Below, piece after piece: positions 1-11,600 of a DNA stretch of 64,000 bases. Source of the DNA: Nematopogon swammerdamellus. Taxonomy: Eukaryota > Arthropoda > Insecta > Lepidoptera > Adelidae. The stretch's first letter is position 1. Every line of letters starts with the position of its first letter. Location: contig OX336337.1 of assembly GCA_946902875.1 (NCBI GenBank), forward strand, positions 4,774,001 to 4,838,000, given 5' to 3'. The notes beneath the pieces are model-generated. The model worked only from the letters and a program-made list of their open reading frames with translations, did no database searches and was not told the DNA's origin. A program made the translations under genes and the position numbers.

Positions 1-199
1 TCCGAGACGACGCGAGGCAAGCTACGAGCGATAGGTGGTGGTACTAGACACGTAGGCCACCACCACCCCCATCTCGGAGAGCTCCGTATCCACCGGACTG
101 CACGGCGACGTCGTCGCGCAGCTCTTTGAAGTCTTAATCTTTATTATAATACTAGCTGAGCCCGCGGCTCCGCTCGCGTGAAACTCGTATTCCAAAGAA

Positions 200-475
200 G
201 AATGTAAGTAACTAAGGGCGAGGCCGAAGGCCGAGCTGCGTTCAGGTAATCGATAAACCTTCTTAAAGAAAGTAACTAACTAAGGGCGAGGCCGAAGGCC
301 GAGCTGCTTTCAGGTAAACGATAAACCTTTCTCAAATAAAGGAAGTAAGTAAGGGCGAGGCCGAAGGCCGAGCTGCGTTCAGGAAGACGATAAATCTTCT
401 GGAAGAAAGGAAGGAACTAAGTGCGAGGCCGAAGGCCGAGCTGCGTTCAGGTAAACCAAAAACCCTCTTCCGCCT
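200..475 (+). repeat. 68-bp minisatellite, four units
   Basis: The core GCGAGGCCGAAGGCCGAGCT begins near 218, 286, 355 and 423, giving a period of 68-69. Each unit contains the small palindrome GGCCGAAGGCC. Confidence 0.9.
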
Positions 476-590
476 TCGGGCCTCGCCCTTAAAGACTTCC
501 TTTCTTCGATAGAATATAATATCGTTTACTCAATCTATTTATTTCATAAAAATAAAAAAGTAATATTAATAACTAAAGAATTAAACCTAC

Positions 591-1048
591 CTAACAAACA
601 TTAAAATAACTATCAAAACGGGCATTTTCAAATGCTCTTAGAGCACTTGCGGCATTACCCCGCTGGATGGCAAGGCTTACCCTTTGAATGAAGTACATAA
701 GCCCTTGATGGCGGGACACCAGTTGCGTCAACCAGCTCAAGCCTCTTTTGGCTTCACTGCTCCACGGACCTAGGGTTTCAACCGCAAACGCAACAAATTC
801 GAAATCTTGAATTATATTTCTATATTTACTGCGTTTGAGGCTTTCCGCCCCAGCCTCGGCCACGCCAGCCGCTCTTGAAGATGTCCTAACGTGACTTGGA
901 GCCAATGTGAGAACAAAAGTGGCGTCCCACATCAAAGAACTACCCTTAGTCCATGGCACTAAGGTGATAGCATCGGGCCTCTTGCCATCCAGCCGGGAAT
1001 AACCGCGAGGTTCTAGGATGCACGGTATATTTGCCGTTAGAAGAGTGG
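591..1048 (-). pseudogene. Retroelement C-terminal domain fragment (copy 1)
   Basis: Reading frame open from about 1048, through ILEPRGYSRLDGKRPDAITL, PWTKGSSLMWDATFVLTLAP and FVAFAVETLGPWSSEAKRGL, to SLAIQRGNAASALRAFENA and a stop at 591. This domain follows the reverse transcriptase in many invertebrate non-LTR-type elements. The reverse transcriptase itself is absent. The 3' UTR matches that of the copy at 31468 and includes an AATAAATA run. Confidence 0.6.
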
Positions 1049-1104
1049 ACTTTATAATAAAATTTAAATTAAATTAACTCAATCTTAATATTAATTAACT
1101 TTAT

Positions 1105-1640
1105 TCGAGATGGTTTAGCTTCTTCCTGAACGCAGCTCGGCCTTCGTCCTCGCCCTTAGTTACTTGCTTTCTTCGAGATGGTTTATCATTTGTCAGAACG
1201 TAGCTCGGCCTTCGGCCTCGCCTTAGTTGCTTACTTTCTTCAAGATGGTTTAGCTTCTTCCTGAACGCAGCTCGGCCTTCGGCCTCGCCCTTAGTTACTT
1301 GCTTTCTGCGAGATGGTTTTTCAATTATCAGAACGCCTTCTAGCTCGTAGCTCGGCCTTTGGCCTCGCCTTAGTTACTTAATTTCTTCAAGATGGTTTAG
1401 CTTCTTCCTGAACGCAGCTCGGCCTGCGGCCTCGCCCATAGTTACTTACTTTCTTCGAGAAGGTTTATGGTCTTCCAGAATAGAGCTCGGCCTTCGGCCT
1501 CGCCCTTAGTTACTTACTTTCTTCAAGAATGTTTTTCTTCTTCCTGAACTCAGCTCCGCCTTCCGCCTCGCCCTTAGTTACTTTCATCGAGAAAGAATAT
1601 CGTTTACGTGAGCGCAGATCCGCCTTCGGGCCCGCCTTTA
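1105..1640 (-). repeat. 67-70-bp minisatellite, about eight units
   Basis: The same unit as at 200-475 but inverted: CTCGGCCTTCGGCCTCGCCC recurs about every 67-75 bases. One unit has an extra 10-base insertion near 1340. Confidence 0.9.
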
Positions 1641-1729
1641 GTTACTTACTTTCTTTTTTTTAAATACGAATTTCACGCGAGCGAAGCCGCGGGCAACAGA
1701 TATATAAATTTTATTGCACCAATGACAGC

Positions 1730-2335
1730 GACATAACTTCGACTTTCAATTATTATTTTTATTTATCAAACAATTTGTCACCGGCCAGCTCACGTCGACA
1801 TGACAGTTCTCCGTTGTCAACATGACATTTAAAATTGTTTTTTACCTTTACGTGATTTTTATTATATTTTTTTATTATTATGTTCATCCGGGATATACAC
1901 TGTCACTATAAAAAGTTTCGTTAAATTCCGTTCAGTGGTTTTTGCGAGATGCGCGTACAAATAGACATTTTTGCATTTACGATTTTATTATATGTATAGA
2001 AAGAATAGATATGTATAGACTATTGTGTTCAAGTTATAAAAAAGAAGAACTGTCATTTTCGTTGTATCTACTTATTTTTAAATTTCGAATGAATATTTTA
2101 TTCAAATTGTATTTGCTGCCAGTTCTCAAGATATAATTATGTACTTTGGACTACGTGATTTTAAACGCGCAATAATGTTTATAATTGTTATTGTTTTTTT
2201 ATTTTTGTTTTTTTTTATGTATTATGTTAACCCGGCATATAAACTGCCACTATATAAAGTTTCGTCTAATTCCGTTCAGTGGTTTTTGCGTGATGCGCGT
2301 ACAGACAAACAAACAAACAAACAACAATTTTAAAA
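1730..2335 (+). repeat. Two diverged copies of a dispersed repeat
   Basis: AAATTCCGTTCAGTGGTTTT at about 1922-1941 recurs, diverged at one position, at about 2269-2287, each followed by GCGNGATGCGCGTACA and preceded by CACTATAAAAAGTTTCG-like sequence. A familiar insect repeat end; no coding potential. Confidence 0.6.
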
Positions 2336-2536
2336 ACTGTTCTAACATGTTCAGTATCTCATTTTAAGCCACCCTGGTTAGTTTTTTTCCGAATACATTC
2401 AATGTACAGACTTTCTTACCTCTACGATTTTATTATATGTATAGATATCCATATCCAAAATATGTCATAGTCCATTAGCAGTAAATATAATAATCCATAA
2501 GCAATAAATGATTGATGAATGAATGAAATAGATTAC

Positions 2537-2634
2537 CTGATCCATTCCAATCATGTCCCTCTCCTGGCTCACCGCGTCTAAAAACGCATCTTCCCAGAAC
2601 TGCATTTGGTCCCACAAATTCGATCTCTCTTTAC
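2537..2634 (-). CDS. Rab3-GEF: Rab3-GEF exon 25 (last exon in the window)
   Basis: Residues 1425-1457: [20 protein letters not shown] then [13 protein letters not shown], nearly identical to vertebrate MADD. Acceptor TTTTAG, donor GTAATC. The next exon should begin with the equivalent of GPQEM and is not found between 1 and 2536, so it lies off the left edge. Confidence 0.95.
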
Positions 2635-5600
2635 CTAAAAATATATTTGAACGCTGTTTACAAATTCGCCGGCTATTCGCAATAAACACTCATCGGTCAG
2701 GTGCGGCTTGCGTACATCAACGGGGCTCGTGTGATCTGCGCTCAGATAACATTAATATTTGCAAGTCAATTAAAACCTCTTACTGTAAGCATAGGCGTGC
2801 CGCCGAAGAAGGAAGGGGTGCGGGGGAGTTTAGGGTTCAAACAAGGTGAGAGGTGGCTATCCCGTCGCCCTTTAGCGCGGCATCTTGTCCTTATCCTGTA
2901 GTCACCTTTTACGACATGCACGGGGAGAGATGCAGTGGGGCTATCATTTTCGAGTACCGGCCCCACACGGTAAAATATCGCTAAAGTTTTTTGGAGCATT
3001 AAAAGTACATATTTTCTGTTCTATTTCTATTCTATTCTATTCTATCTCAATGGCCTAATACAGCCTTCCTAATATAACGTCTGTGGCTAAAAGTTAAATT
3101 TTAAAAAAAACCCCGACCCCTTAAAAAGTCAAAAATAATTTCCGTTTAGTTACTTAAAGGAGTCGGGAGACAACAAAGTAAATACCCGCGTATATTAAAA
3201 AAATAATCTATTAAAAAATATATATATATATATATATAAAATCCGCATCCAAGTCTGTCCATCCGTGAGACGTAATTTTTTTATTGCTTCATAATTACCT
3301 TGATTACTTGATTACTAACACAGCTAAGAACCACATCCCGAATAAACCAGCTTTCTAATAAAAAAACCGCATCCAAATCGGCCCATCCGTTTGGGAGCTA
3401 CGATGCCGCACACACACACACACATACAGACAGACAGCCGAACAGACAGACGGAGACGTCAAACTCCGTTTAGGACGATTTTACAGTAAGACGAAAAAAC
3501 TATACCTCGATAAATAGCCGCCCATTCAAACTACGAGGGAGCTGGAGCGAATGTTAATTTTTCTTTGCGATTCACTCTGGATTTGACTGTGTTAGGAACA
3601 TAATGTCTTAGTATAATTGACAAATTTAATGCTTTATTCGAAATAGTCTGTTTGTAACTACTTTCTTTAGAGAAATTGATTTGGCGGGTTCTGGACCTAT
3701 ACGACTCTTATATAGGGTTACCAGATGCAAAATTGAAAAAGGAGGAAATTAACTCTGGAAAGGTTCGAATTAGAGAAAGTTTAACTATGCATTATATTTA
3801 TAATGAACAAGTACCTATTTTTGACAATAACTGGTAATTTTTTAGAAGATATGTATAAAAGTTATAATATGTTAAATTTTTTAGTTTTACTGAGTTAGGA
3901 ATATAGCTTTTACGGATTCTACAGTTAGTCTATTTTGCTCCTATGTCAATTGTGAGTTAATAAGGGAAAACACTCGTTCAATGTTTGCATTGTGAATGCC
4001 GGTGAATACGGCGCGGGCGGGCGGGAACTTCGAATAATATGGTCTAATTGAAATAAGAAGGACAATCGAGGGCGGAAGGAGGAGGTTTCTATATGATCCT
4101 AAAAGAAGGACATGTCCTCGTTTGGGATACCGTCTGGTACCCCTACTCCTATAACACCCATCTTTTTCGTCTGGGGTTATAAACACTAATCAATAATATT
4201 ACCTATAAGTCCTTGATACAGATAGGACCTCGCCGCGTCCGGGGAGCAAGCGGGGGAGCTGGCGGCGCCATCGTGGTGCCTGTAGCCACCACCCCCGCCC
4301 CCGCCGCCTCCGCCCCCGCCTAGCGAAGACTTGGACGACCACACGCTCGACGCGCGCGGCTTGCTCGCACCACGTGGCAACTGAAATAGTACGCGAGTGA
4401 TAATTGGGATGTCCTTGATAGTCCTGGGCAGGCATTCTCTAACGTCCTACCGTTAACGTCGGTGACCCTGACTATACACCGCGCGCGAGCTCCGAGGAAT
4501 CGGTGGCTGTGGAAATTAATTTATTATAGAATTTGTATAGAATGTTTATAGACTTTTTATATAGATTTACATTTTGTGATGATTATGCTATACTAGGCGA
4601 GTTATATTATACTCATTTATAATATACAAATTGTAAAATAAATTTATTTCCACAGCCACCGATTCCTCGGAGCTCGCGCGCGGACTATAGTTATGTCTCT
4701 GTCTAGTTCATATAATTAGACAGAGACATAACTAGTCAGCGTCACCGACGTTGACGGTAGGACGTTAGAGAATGCCTGCCCTGGCAATTATCCTAACGTA
4801 CTACGGAAAGGGTTGGCAAAAAAAATTTATTATCTGTTTTAAACGTGCACTGACATGGTACTCTATATCCGGCAGGAACAAGGTGCGATAGGCTGACATC
4901 ACGGCTGTAGTTGTTTCGTAGCCAACCATGTAAGATTCGATAAAAAACGCGTTTTCAAATATTTTGAATCGGTTTATAGACTAAAGATTTTTTTGCCAAC
5001 CCTAGCTACTAGTGACTCTATCAACACTAAATGCTTAATTTAATGTTATGTAGAAACTTATAAGCATCGTAATAAAGGCTGAAAATTATTAATGAAGAAT
5101 TTCAATTAAGTAAGTACTTCCCATAACTAACCGCATTATGGCGGATATTAAAAGTAAGAATAAAAAAAAGTAAAAAAAATTCAAGAAAAAAAAAAGTTTT
5201 TTTGCACGGAATACAGTACATTTTTTTCAACTTTTTTTGTTTTTTCTTTATCGTAAAAACGATCATACATACAAGCGTCAAACTTGGTGTGATTATAGTG
5301 AAAATTCTCGCGCTAACGATCCCGAACTGAATGAAATAAAACATTTTTAAATACATAACACACATATAGGTATATTTTTTGTTGTGTGGTGGTACGGAAA
5401 CCTCGGTGCGCGAGTCCGACTCGCACTTGGCATGTTTTTATTGTTTCAATTCAGCTTCAATTATTATGCTTTCATAGTACAGGTGCTTCCACATAACGGT
5501 AAATAAGAGTAACGTTGAAAATATCAAAATAAAAACACTAAAGTTGTAAGCTTTCATTCGCCTAACTAAACATTTCCAAGTTTTTAAATCGACTCGAAGA

Positions 5601-8600
5601 AACCGATCTTAGCGACAGTGGCACAAAAATGCAGTGAAATGAAAATACAAGGATCAAACAGGCTAAAAGCTGATTCTAAATGCAAAATATCATGCAACGA
5701 ACGCAAACACAGGCACACGAAGGTGGTAAAATTTATGTATGGTTCCTAGGGCAGGCGAAAAAACGGACATTGACCCCGAGCGTGGAGCTCCAAACAAACA
5801 TTGCCCCCGAAGCGCCATCTCCCTTTTGCGCCTTGTCTACCGCTAACGCCAGGTTAGGTCTTGCTTGGAGTACTGCTCGCACCTGTGGGATGGCTCAGCT
5901 AAATATCAGCTTGCGCCACTAGACTCAATTCAGCGTCGTGCCATGCGATTTGTGGATGACCCTGTGGTGTCCCGCGACTTATAACCACTGAAACTCCGTA
6001 AGGACGTCGGCTCCCTAAGTGTGCTCTATCGTCTATTTTACGGGGAGTGTTCCGAGGTGCTGTTTAACGCGATTCCGTCGTTTCCACCTCCGCACTACGC
6101 GTACTGGGCAGGGGATGCACCCCTATACAATCGACTTACCAAACGATTCTGTAGGTCTTTTATTCACAGAACCTTGAAAATGTGGAACGCACTCCCTTCT
6201 CAGTGTTTCAAAAGGGGCGGCGTGAAAAGGCTGCTGTCAGGACGGCATGGCATTCGCAATCCCCGTGCATCACAGAATATCTGTGGTCATCGTTAGACAC
6301 CTACTCGTAGGTGAAACGATGCAATATGCGGCGCTTACTATAAAAAAAAATTAAATAACACCCGGCGCAAGAAATAAATGGCGCTTCGTAAAGCTGAAAG
6401 GTCAATGTTCTATTTTCCGCGTGGCCTGTAAACAGAGTGGAGTGTTTTCTATTCAACGACCATACCAACTGAGGTGTAAATTTCACATCACAGAAACTCC
6501 TATATCTAAATCTGTTAACTAGTAGTCTAAAAAAAAGTTGTTCTCTAATGAAAGTGTATGTGATATTGTATGCCACTGCCTTCGAACGCAAGCCACTGTG
6601 TATGTTACATCTAACTAGCCTCACGAAATGAAACGTCAAGCACATGAACAACGTGAAAAATAAATGTGCGACACACTGGACTTACATTGAGAAACAAAAC
6701 GTCCGTGTCGGACAACGTGGACTTAAAGGATGCGCGGTGGTCGAATAGATTGTTACGATTGGTCGTGATGGAGCCGCTCTCGTCCGCGGAACAGTCTGAG
6801 CCTTGCAGCGTGCCCTACGTACCACACAAACACACAGCCTCATCCCACTGTTCAGCCTCCTGATGACTCCCCCATCCCACACCCGGCTGCCGGCAGAGCG
6901 GTGGGTCTATGCACTGTCTCCCTAACTATATTGTGTTATTTTATTCTCCCAATCACTCATCTCTTCATTCCCAATAAACGTTTGGAAAACATAAAATTGG
7001 AATGTTAAAAAACTCCTTTATTTTAAACTTGGAAAATACATTTTGACAACTTTGGATAACTTCAAGTGTTGGAAGACTGAAATTTCAATACGTTGGAAAA
7101 CTAAAATGCTGTTGTATACCAGATTTTTTTTAAATTATGCTAGTCATGAAAATTATCTTAGTGCTGGATCTTAGTACAGAATTCTGAAGAATTTCGATAA
7201 CAATTATTTGAACCTTATGAAATATTTCATTTATTGAAGCCCAAACAGCTATATAAACGAATCTGGAAAACTTATGTTCTACAAACACCAAGCAAATCAA
7301 AATACCAGCTAAAATCATGTCATAAGTATATCGGTGTCGCGGTAAATTCGCCATGAATAATGTAATTCAAAAGATCCATCACCAGGAATAGATATACATT
7401 TTGAACAGTTATAGTGTGTCGTCAAAGGACTGTTAAAGCAAGAACGTAAATAATATTTGTGTACTTATGTCTTGTTAGAAGTACCTACTCGTAAAAGGAA
7501 GGCGAAGGGTCGACAAGCAACGTACAATGTCTAATATGTACGTAGTAAACATACGAGTTACACGAACACTCCTTCCACAGTAAGACACTGACTACACAGT
7601 ACAATGTTTATGATCGGAAGAAAGAAATATGACACAAACATCACTACAAACAGTTATCTAATACAGAGTAGCATATTTTACTAATATATATTTGAAAGAG
7701 ATAAACTAAAATGCAAGCTCTTTGAACAAAAATAAACTTTCGGCATCAAGTATGAACGCTTAGAATAGAACGCTGAAGATGCAGTTTCCGTACAGAAAAG
7801 AAAGCCAATCATTTAAAACTATATACGGCCGGGTTTGCTTGACTTAGCGGGGGCACTGCCGTGCCCCCAGATTATAGTTTACATTTGTTTTAACTGAAAA
7901 TCAAGGAAACTGTCTCAAGTTGCTCACTGTACCTATCTAACTATTACCACTTTCAATAACAATTGTTAACTACTGGATGACACAGAAACATCGGCCAACT
8001 ACGATCACACAGAGTTCCGTAGTAGCTCCATTCTTTGCCTTTACTTTCTGTCGTAGGGCTCTCAAACCTTTTTATTTGTGAAATTATTTTTCAGTGTTTC
8101 AGAAATATAATGTTTCAGTTAAACCCTATGTGTGGCATCCTTGGATTATGACTTTGGCTCTCCGCCATCTTGGATTTTAAAATTTCGCATCATTCGTGAT
8201 AGCAGAGATTCCTCATATTCTTTCGTTTATTGACAAAGTAAACAGATTCCACTGAACCACTAGGATAGTATTTTAGTCTACCAAATTTTGTACCACACTC
8301 AGACAACGAAACAAAATATATTTGGTCTCGCTTTATTCTGGAAACTTTGTGATGGACGAATACACAAATATTCGCGACTATGGAACTCTAAGACACAGAT
8401 ACTATCTACTCGTACAGGATTGACACATTAATAATTGGTAAACAATAAAGAAGTAGTACGAAACCGAAATACGATACATAATTCAAATGTCTTATTTAAG
8501 TTTCAGAACTTTTATCCCTCAATCATGTGACGACCATGCAATAAAATTAGAACTTGCTCATCAAAGTTGTAAAGATCGAGAGTAAAAGGAATGATACTTA

Positions 8601-11600
8601 CATCAGATTCGAAGGAGGTTAATTTACTAAACAACATGTTCCTCTTCTGATTGAGCATATCTTTGAACATTTCAGTAGTGCTTTGCGCTTCCGCCGCGTC
8701 CAGTTCTCGTTCCGGATAATTTAGTATTGGCACATCTACAAAGACACAAGTGTTTTTTTAAAGAATTAACTAAAATAAGAGAGAAACTTTTTGACAAGAC
8801 ATTTAGTATACATTTCTAATCATATAAATTTATTGAAGCTATAGACATTATCGATGTTTGTAGGGGTTAATACCAATCTCAGTCGAACGTGGGTGCTCGA
8901 ATAGGGAATACACTTATTAGCTGAATTATTATAACATTGAAATTCTTCTAAGGTTCAAACCCTCAAATGTGTTTTTTTTTCTTCTTTATAACTCGGTTCC
9001 ATAATGTTAAGAAAGTTGAGATACTTCAAAGGAGAAAACTCGGCTGAAATATATTACAGCTTCACGCCTCCATGATACTATGAATGTGTGAAGAAAAATA
9101 TAATTAGCTACCAGTGTGAGAACTCTTCCTCGACGTCGGCGACGATGACGCCGTAGAATCGTAGTCACTGGTGCGGTGTCCCCCTGTGCCGAGGTGATCT
9201 GTAACGGCAGACCCTCCCATCCCGCTCTGGTCCAACGCCATCATTTCCTTGCTCCAGTAGTGCGTGTGGGCCATCTCCGTCAGTTGGAACACGGACGCCA
9301 TACCTCCGAGCCCGAAGTTAGAGTATGTGTGCTCCAGGCCATGAACGATGGCTTGTAACACTTTCAGCATGCCCTTCCATACTGATTTACTGACATACTG
9401 AAACGATCAAGGCTTGTCAAAATCGTTGATCGTAAACTGTCTTTAATACAAACCGAAATGTTTTTCATCGTATCAATTCTTACTTTTCCTTAAATACTTT
9501 CTTCAATGTGATTATCACCAATGGTGATAATCACATTGAAGAGCTTAACAATACCGACATACGCCAGAAAGTTTATGTCTTTGAAAATTATACCTAAATG
9601 TTCGACGGATCGAAGTTGCTATCGTTGTAAAAATCATTCTGAGAGAAGTATCTTCGCAAGTTCAAGTTGGAGGCAAGATAAAATAAAATTAAACAAACCG
9701 CGTCGTCCACTTTGTCGTTAGGCGTAGTCTTCCTGTTAAAGTTCCTATTGAGTTTACTTAGCACCATGTTTCGATATGACTCGTCCTCCATTAGTTTTTT
9801 CAGTCTGTTCAGTTTTAGCCAGCCCACGCCTTCTCCGTCCAGTACGTGTTGCACCAACTACAATAAAAAATTCCCCACATTCGCATGAGTGAAATATAAC
9901 AGTTGGTGCAGTGACCAGGTGACCATCCTTTATTCGGTTAAGGACAGATTCGGTTTAGGACAGATTAGGTTTACGACAGATTCTGTTTATTTTTTAATAT
10001 CTAAATTTTAAGTCTTAGAATTTTTTTTGTGTTTGTTACCAGACAATACTTTTTTGTATCCGGACTTCCAGAATTTTCAGAACATCGCGTAATTGTGAAG
10101 TGTGACAAGTAAATCGTGACTATGATCTACCGATTTAGACGAAAAGTTCTAGTGGGACGATTTGACAATAACGTTTATTATGTCTACTCATTAGAGAGAC
10201 TTAGTAAGCAGCTATCTCTATACCAAAAGTATGAAAAGAACTTACGTCATTAAGAAATGCCTGATTCTCAGTGTTAGTAGTTGTCCTCTCCAAGTTTTGG
10301 GCCTGCCTGGCCTCCTCCGCGCTGGCCGGCGAGGAATGCTTGATGAGCGGTGTCTTCTGGACCAGACCCTTAGCTCCCTGAGAGAACGGCCCGAATGTCT
10401 GCGTCGAGGAAGCCTGCTGCCTGGACTGCTGCGATTGGGGACTTCTTGCTGACTGCTGTGGCTTGATCATTTTGCCTGAATGACAATTTCTTATTTTAAA
10501 ATATCTATCGAAATAAAAAGCACGAAAAAATGTTTTTTGCTTGCCGTGCCTAAGCCTCTAAAAAGGGTTGAATGAAGAATATTGAAGCGAACCTTCTATA
10601 CGCCCGCTCAGTCGGCGGGGAGTAAAATGAGAAATAACACCGTTAACTTTTTCGAACACAAATAGTGTCACGCAGGTGAATGCGACTTTGAATCCCGAGT
10701 TATTTTTTTTTTATTTAAATTTGTTTTCTTTTCTACCCTAGAAGCCCTGCTTCAATCTGGCGTCCCCAGACGCCACTCTTTTTTTGTATCAATAACAAAG
10801 GAGTTTAAAAATAAACAGAGTAAAATCTATGAGACCGAATCTATTACCAACAAGGGCCAATCCAAAGATCTCAACTGGCTAAAATTGATACTTGACTTCA
10901 ACACTGATGAAGACACAAAAGATGGGATGGACCATCAAAGAGAGCTCTGTATGGGAGCACGTGTCGCCAAAATTCCTACCAAATAACTCAAAGCACAGTG
11001 CATACGGGGCCACCTAACTATCGCATGTCGACATCGGACGCGTCAGATGTTTGATCGTTGATCTAGACAACGCTATACTATCTATCGACTGACAGTCAAA
11101 GTTAATGGAAAGTGTTTTTATGTAATCTCGTATGGCTGACTGAGTCAGAGGGGCACGAGCACATGCTCCGACCAGCCAATATCACCTTCTAGGAGGTAGG
11201 GATTGCTGGCTATACTGAACTAAAGGAGAATACAGCCGATGATGCTATTCGGCCTTATCTTACGCACAGTACGGTGGTACAAATCCAGTCGACTACAATT
11301 TGAGTAGAATGGATAACCTACAATAATTTATCAAAGATAGTTTACCTTTAGAGCCAAAGAGATCGCTAAACATGCTGGAAGTGGAGGCTGCCAGGCCGTT
11401 CAGATCCGAGCTGATGTTGGAGAAGAAATCTCTGTGTGTAGCGGAGATTATGTTGGTAGTTTGTAGAGCTGTGGAGTCCCTTCTGCTGCCACCGGGCGAT
11501 TCTGCGCTCTCACCCTGTGGGAATAGAATAGATTTTTCGTTAAAAGAATTATAATATTGAGAATATTTAGATACTTCTACTGCTTAGAGAACACATGCAA

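Larger units (their letters stand above)
151..1700. mobile_element. Inverted-repeat element with opposed minisatellites and a retroelement fragment
   Basis: Both ends carry the same ~40-bp sequence in opposite orientation: ACTAGCTGAGCCCGCGGCTC at the left, and GAATTTCACGCGAGCGAAGC reading towards the right end. Inside each end lies a 67-70-bp minisatellite, with arrays in opposite orientation (about 200-475 and 1105-1640). Between them is a minus-strand retroelement protein fragment (591-1048). The same terminal sequence occurs once at 31350-31390. Its class is uncertain. A Helitron-like 3' end (CTAG followed by T) is one possibility. Confidence 0.65.

Noticed and set aside
200..475. Regularly spaced repeats as a CRISPR array
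   Set aside because: The whole 68-bp unit is repeated, not a repeat with unique spacers, and it is mirrored at 1105-1640 within a eukaryotic mobile element.
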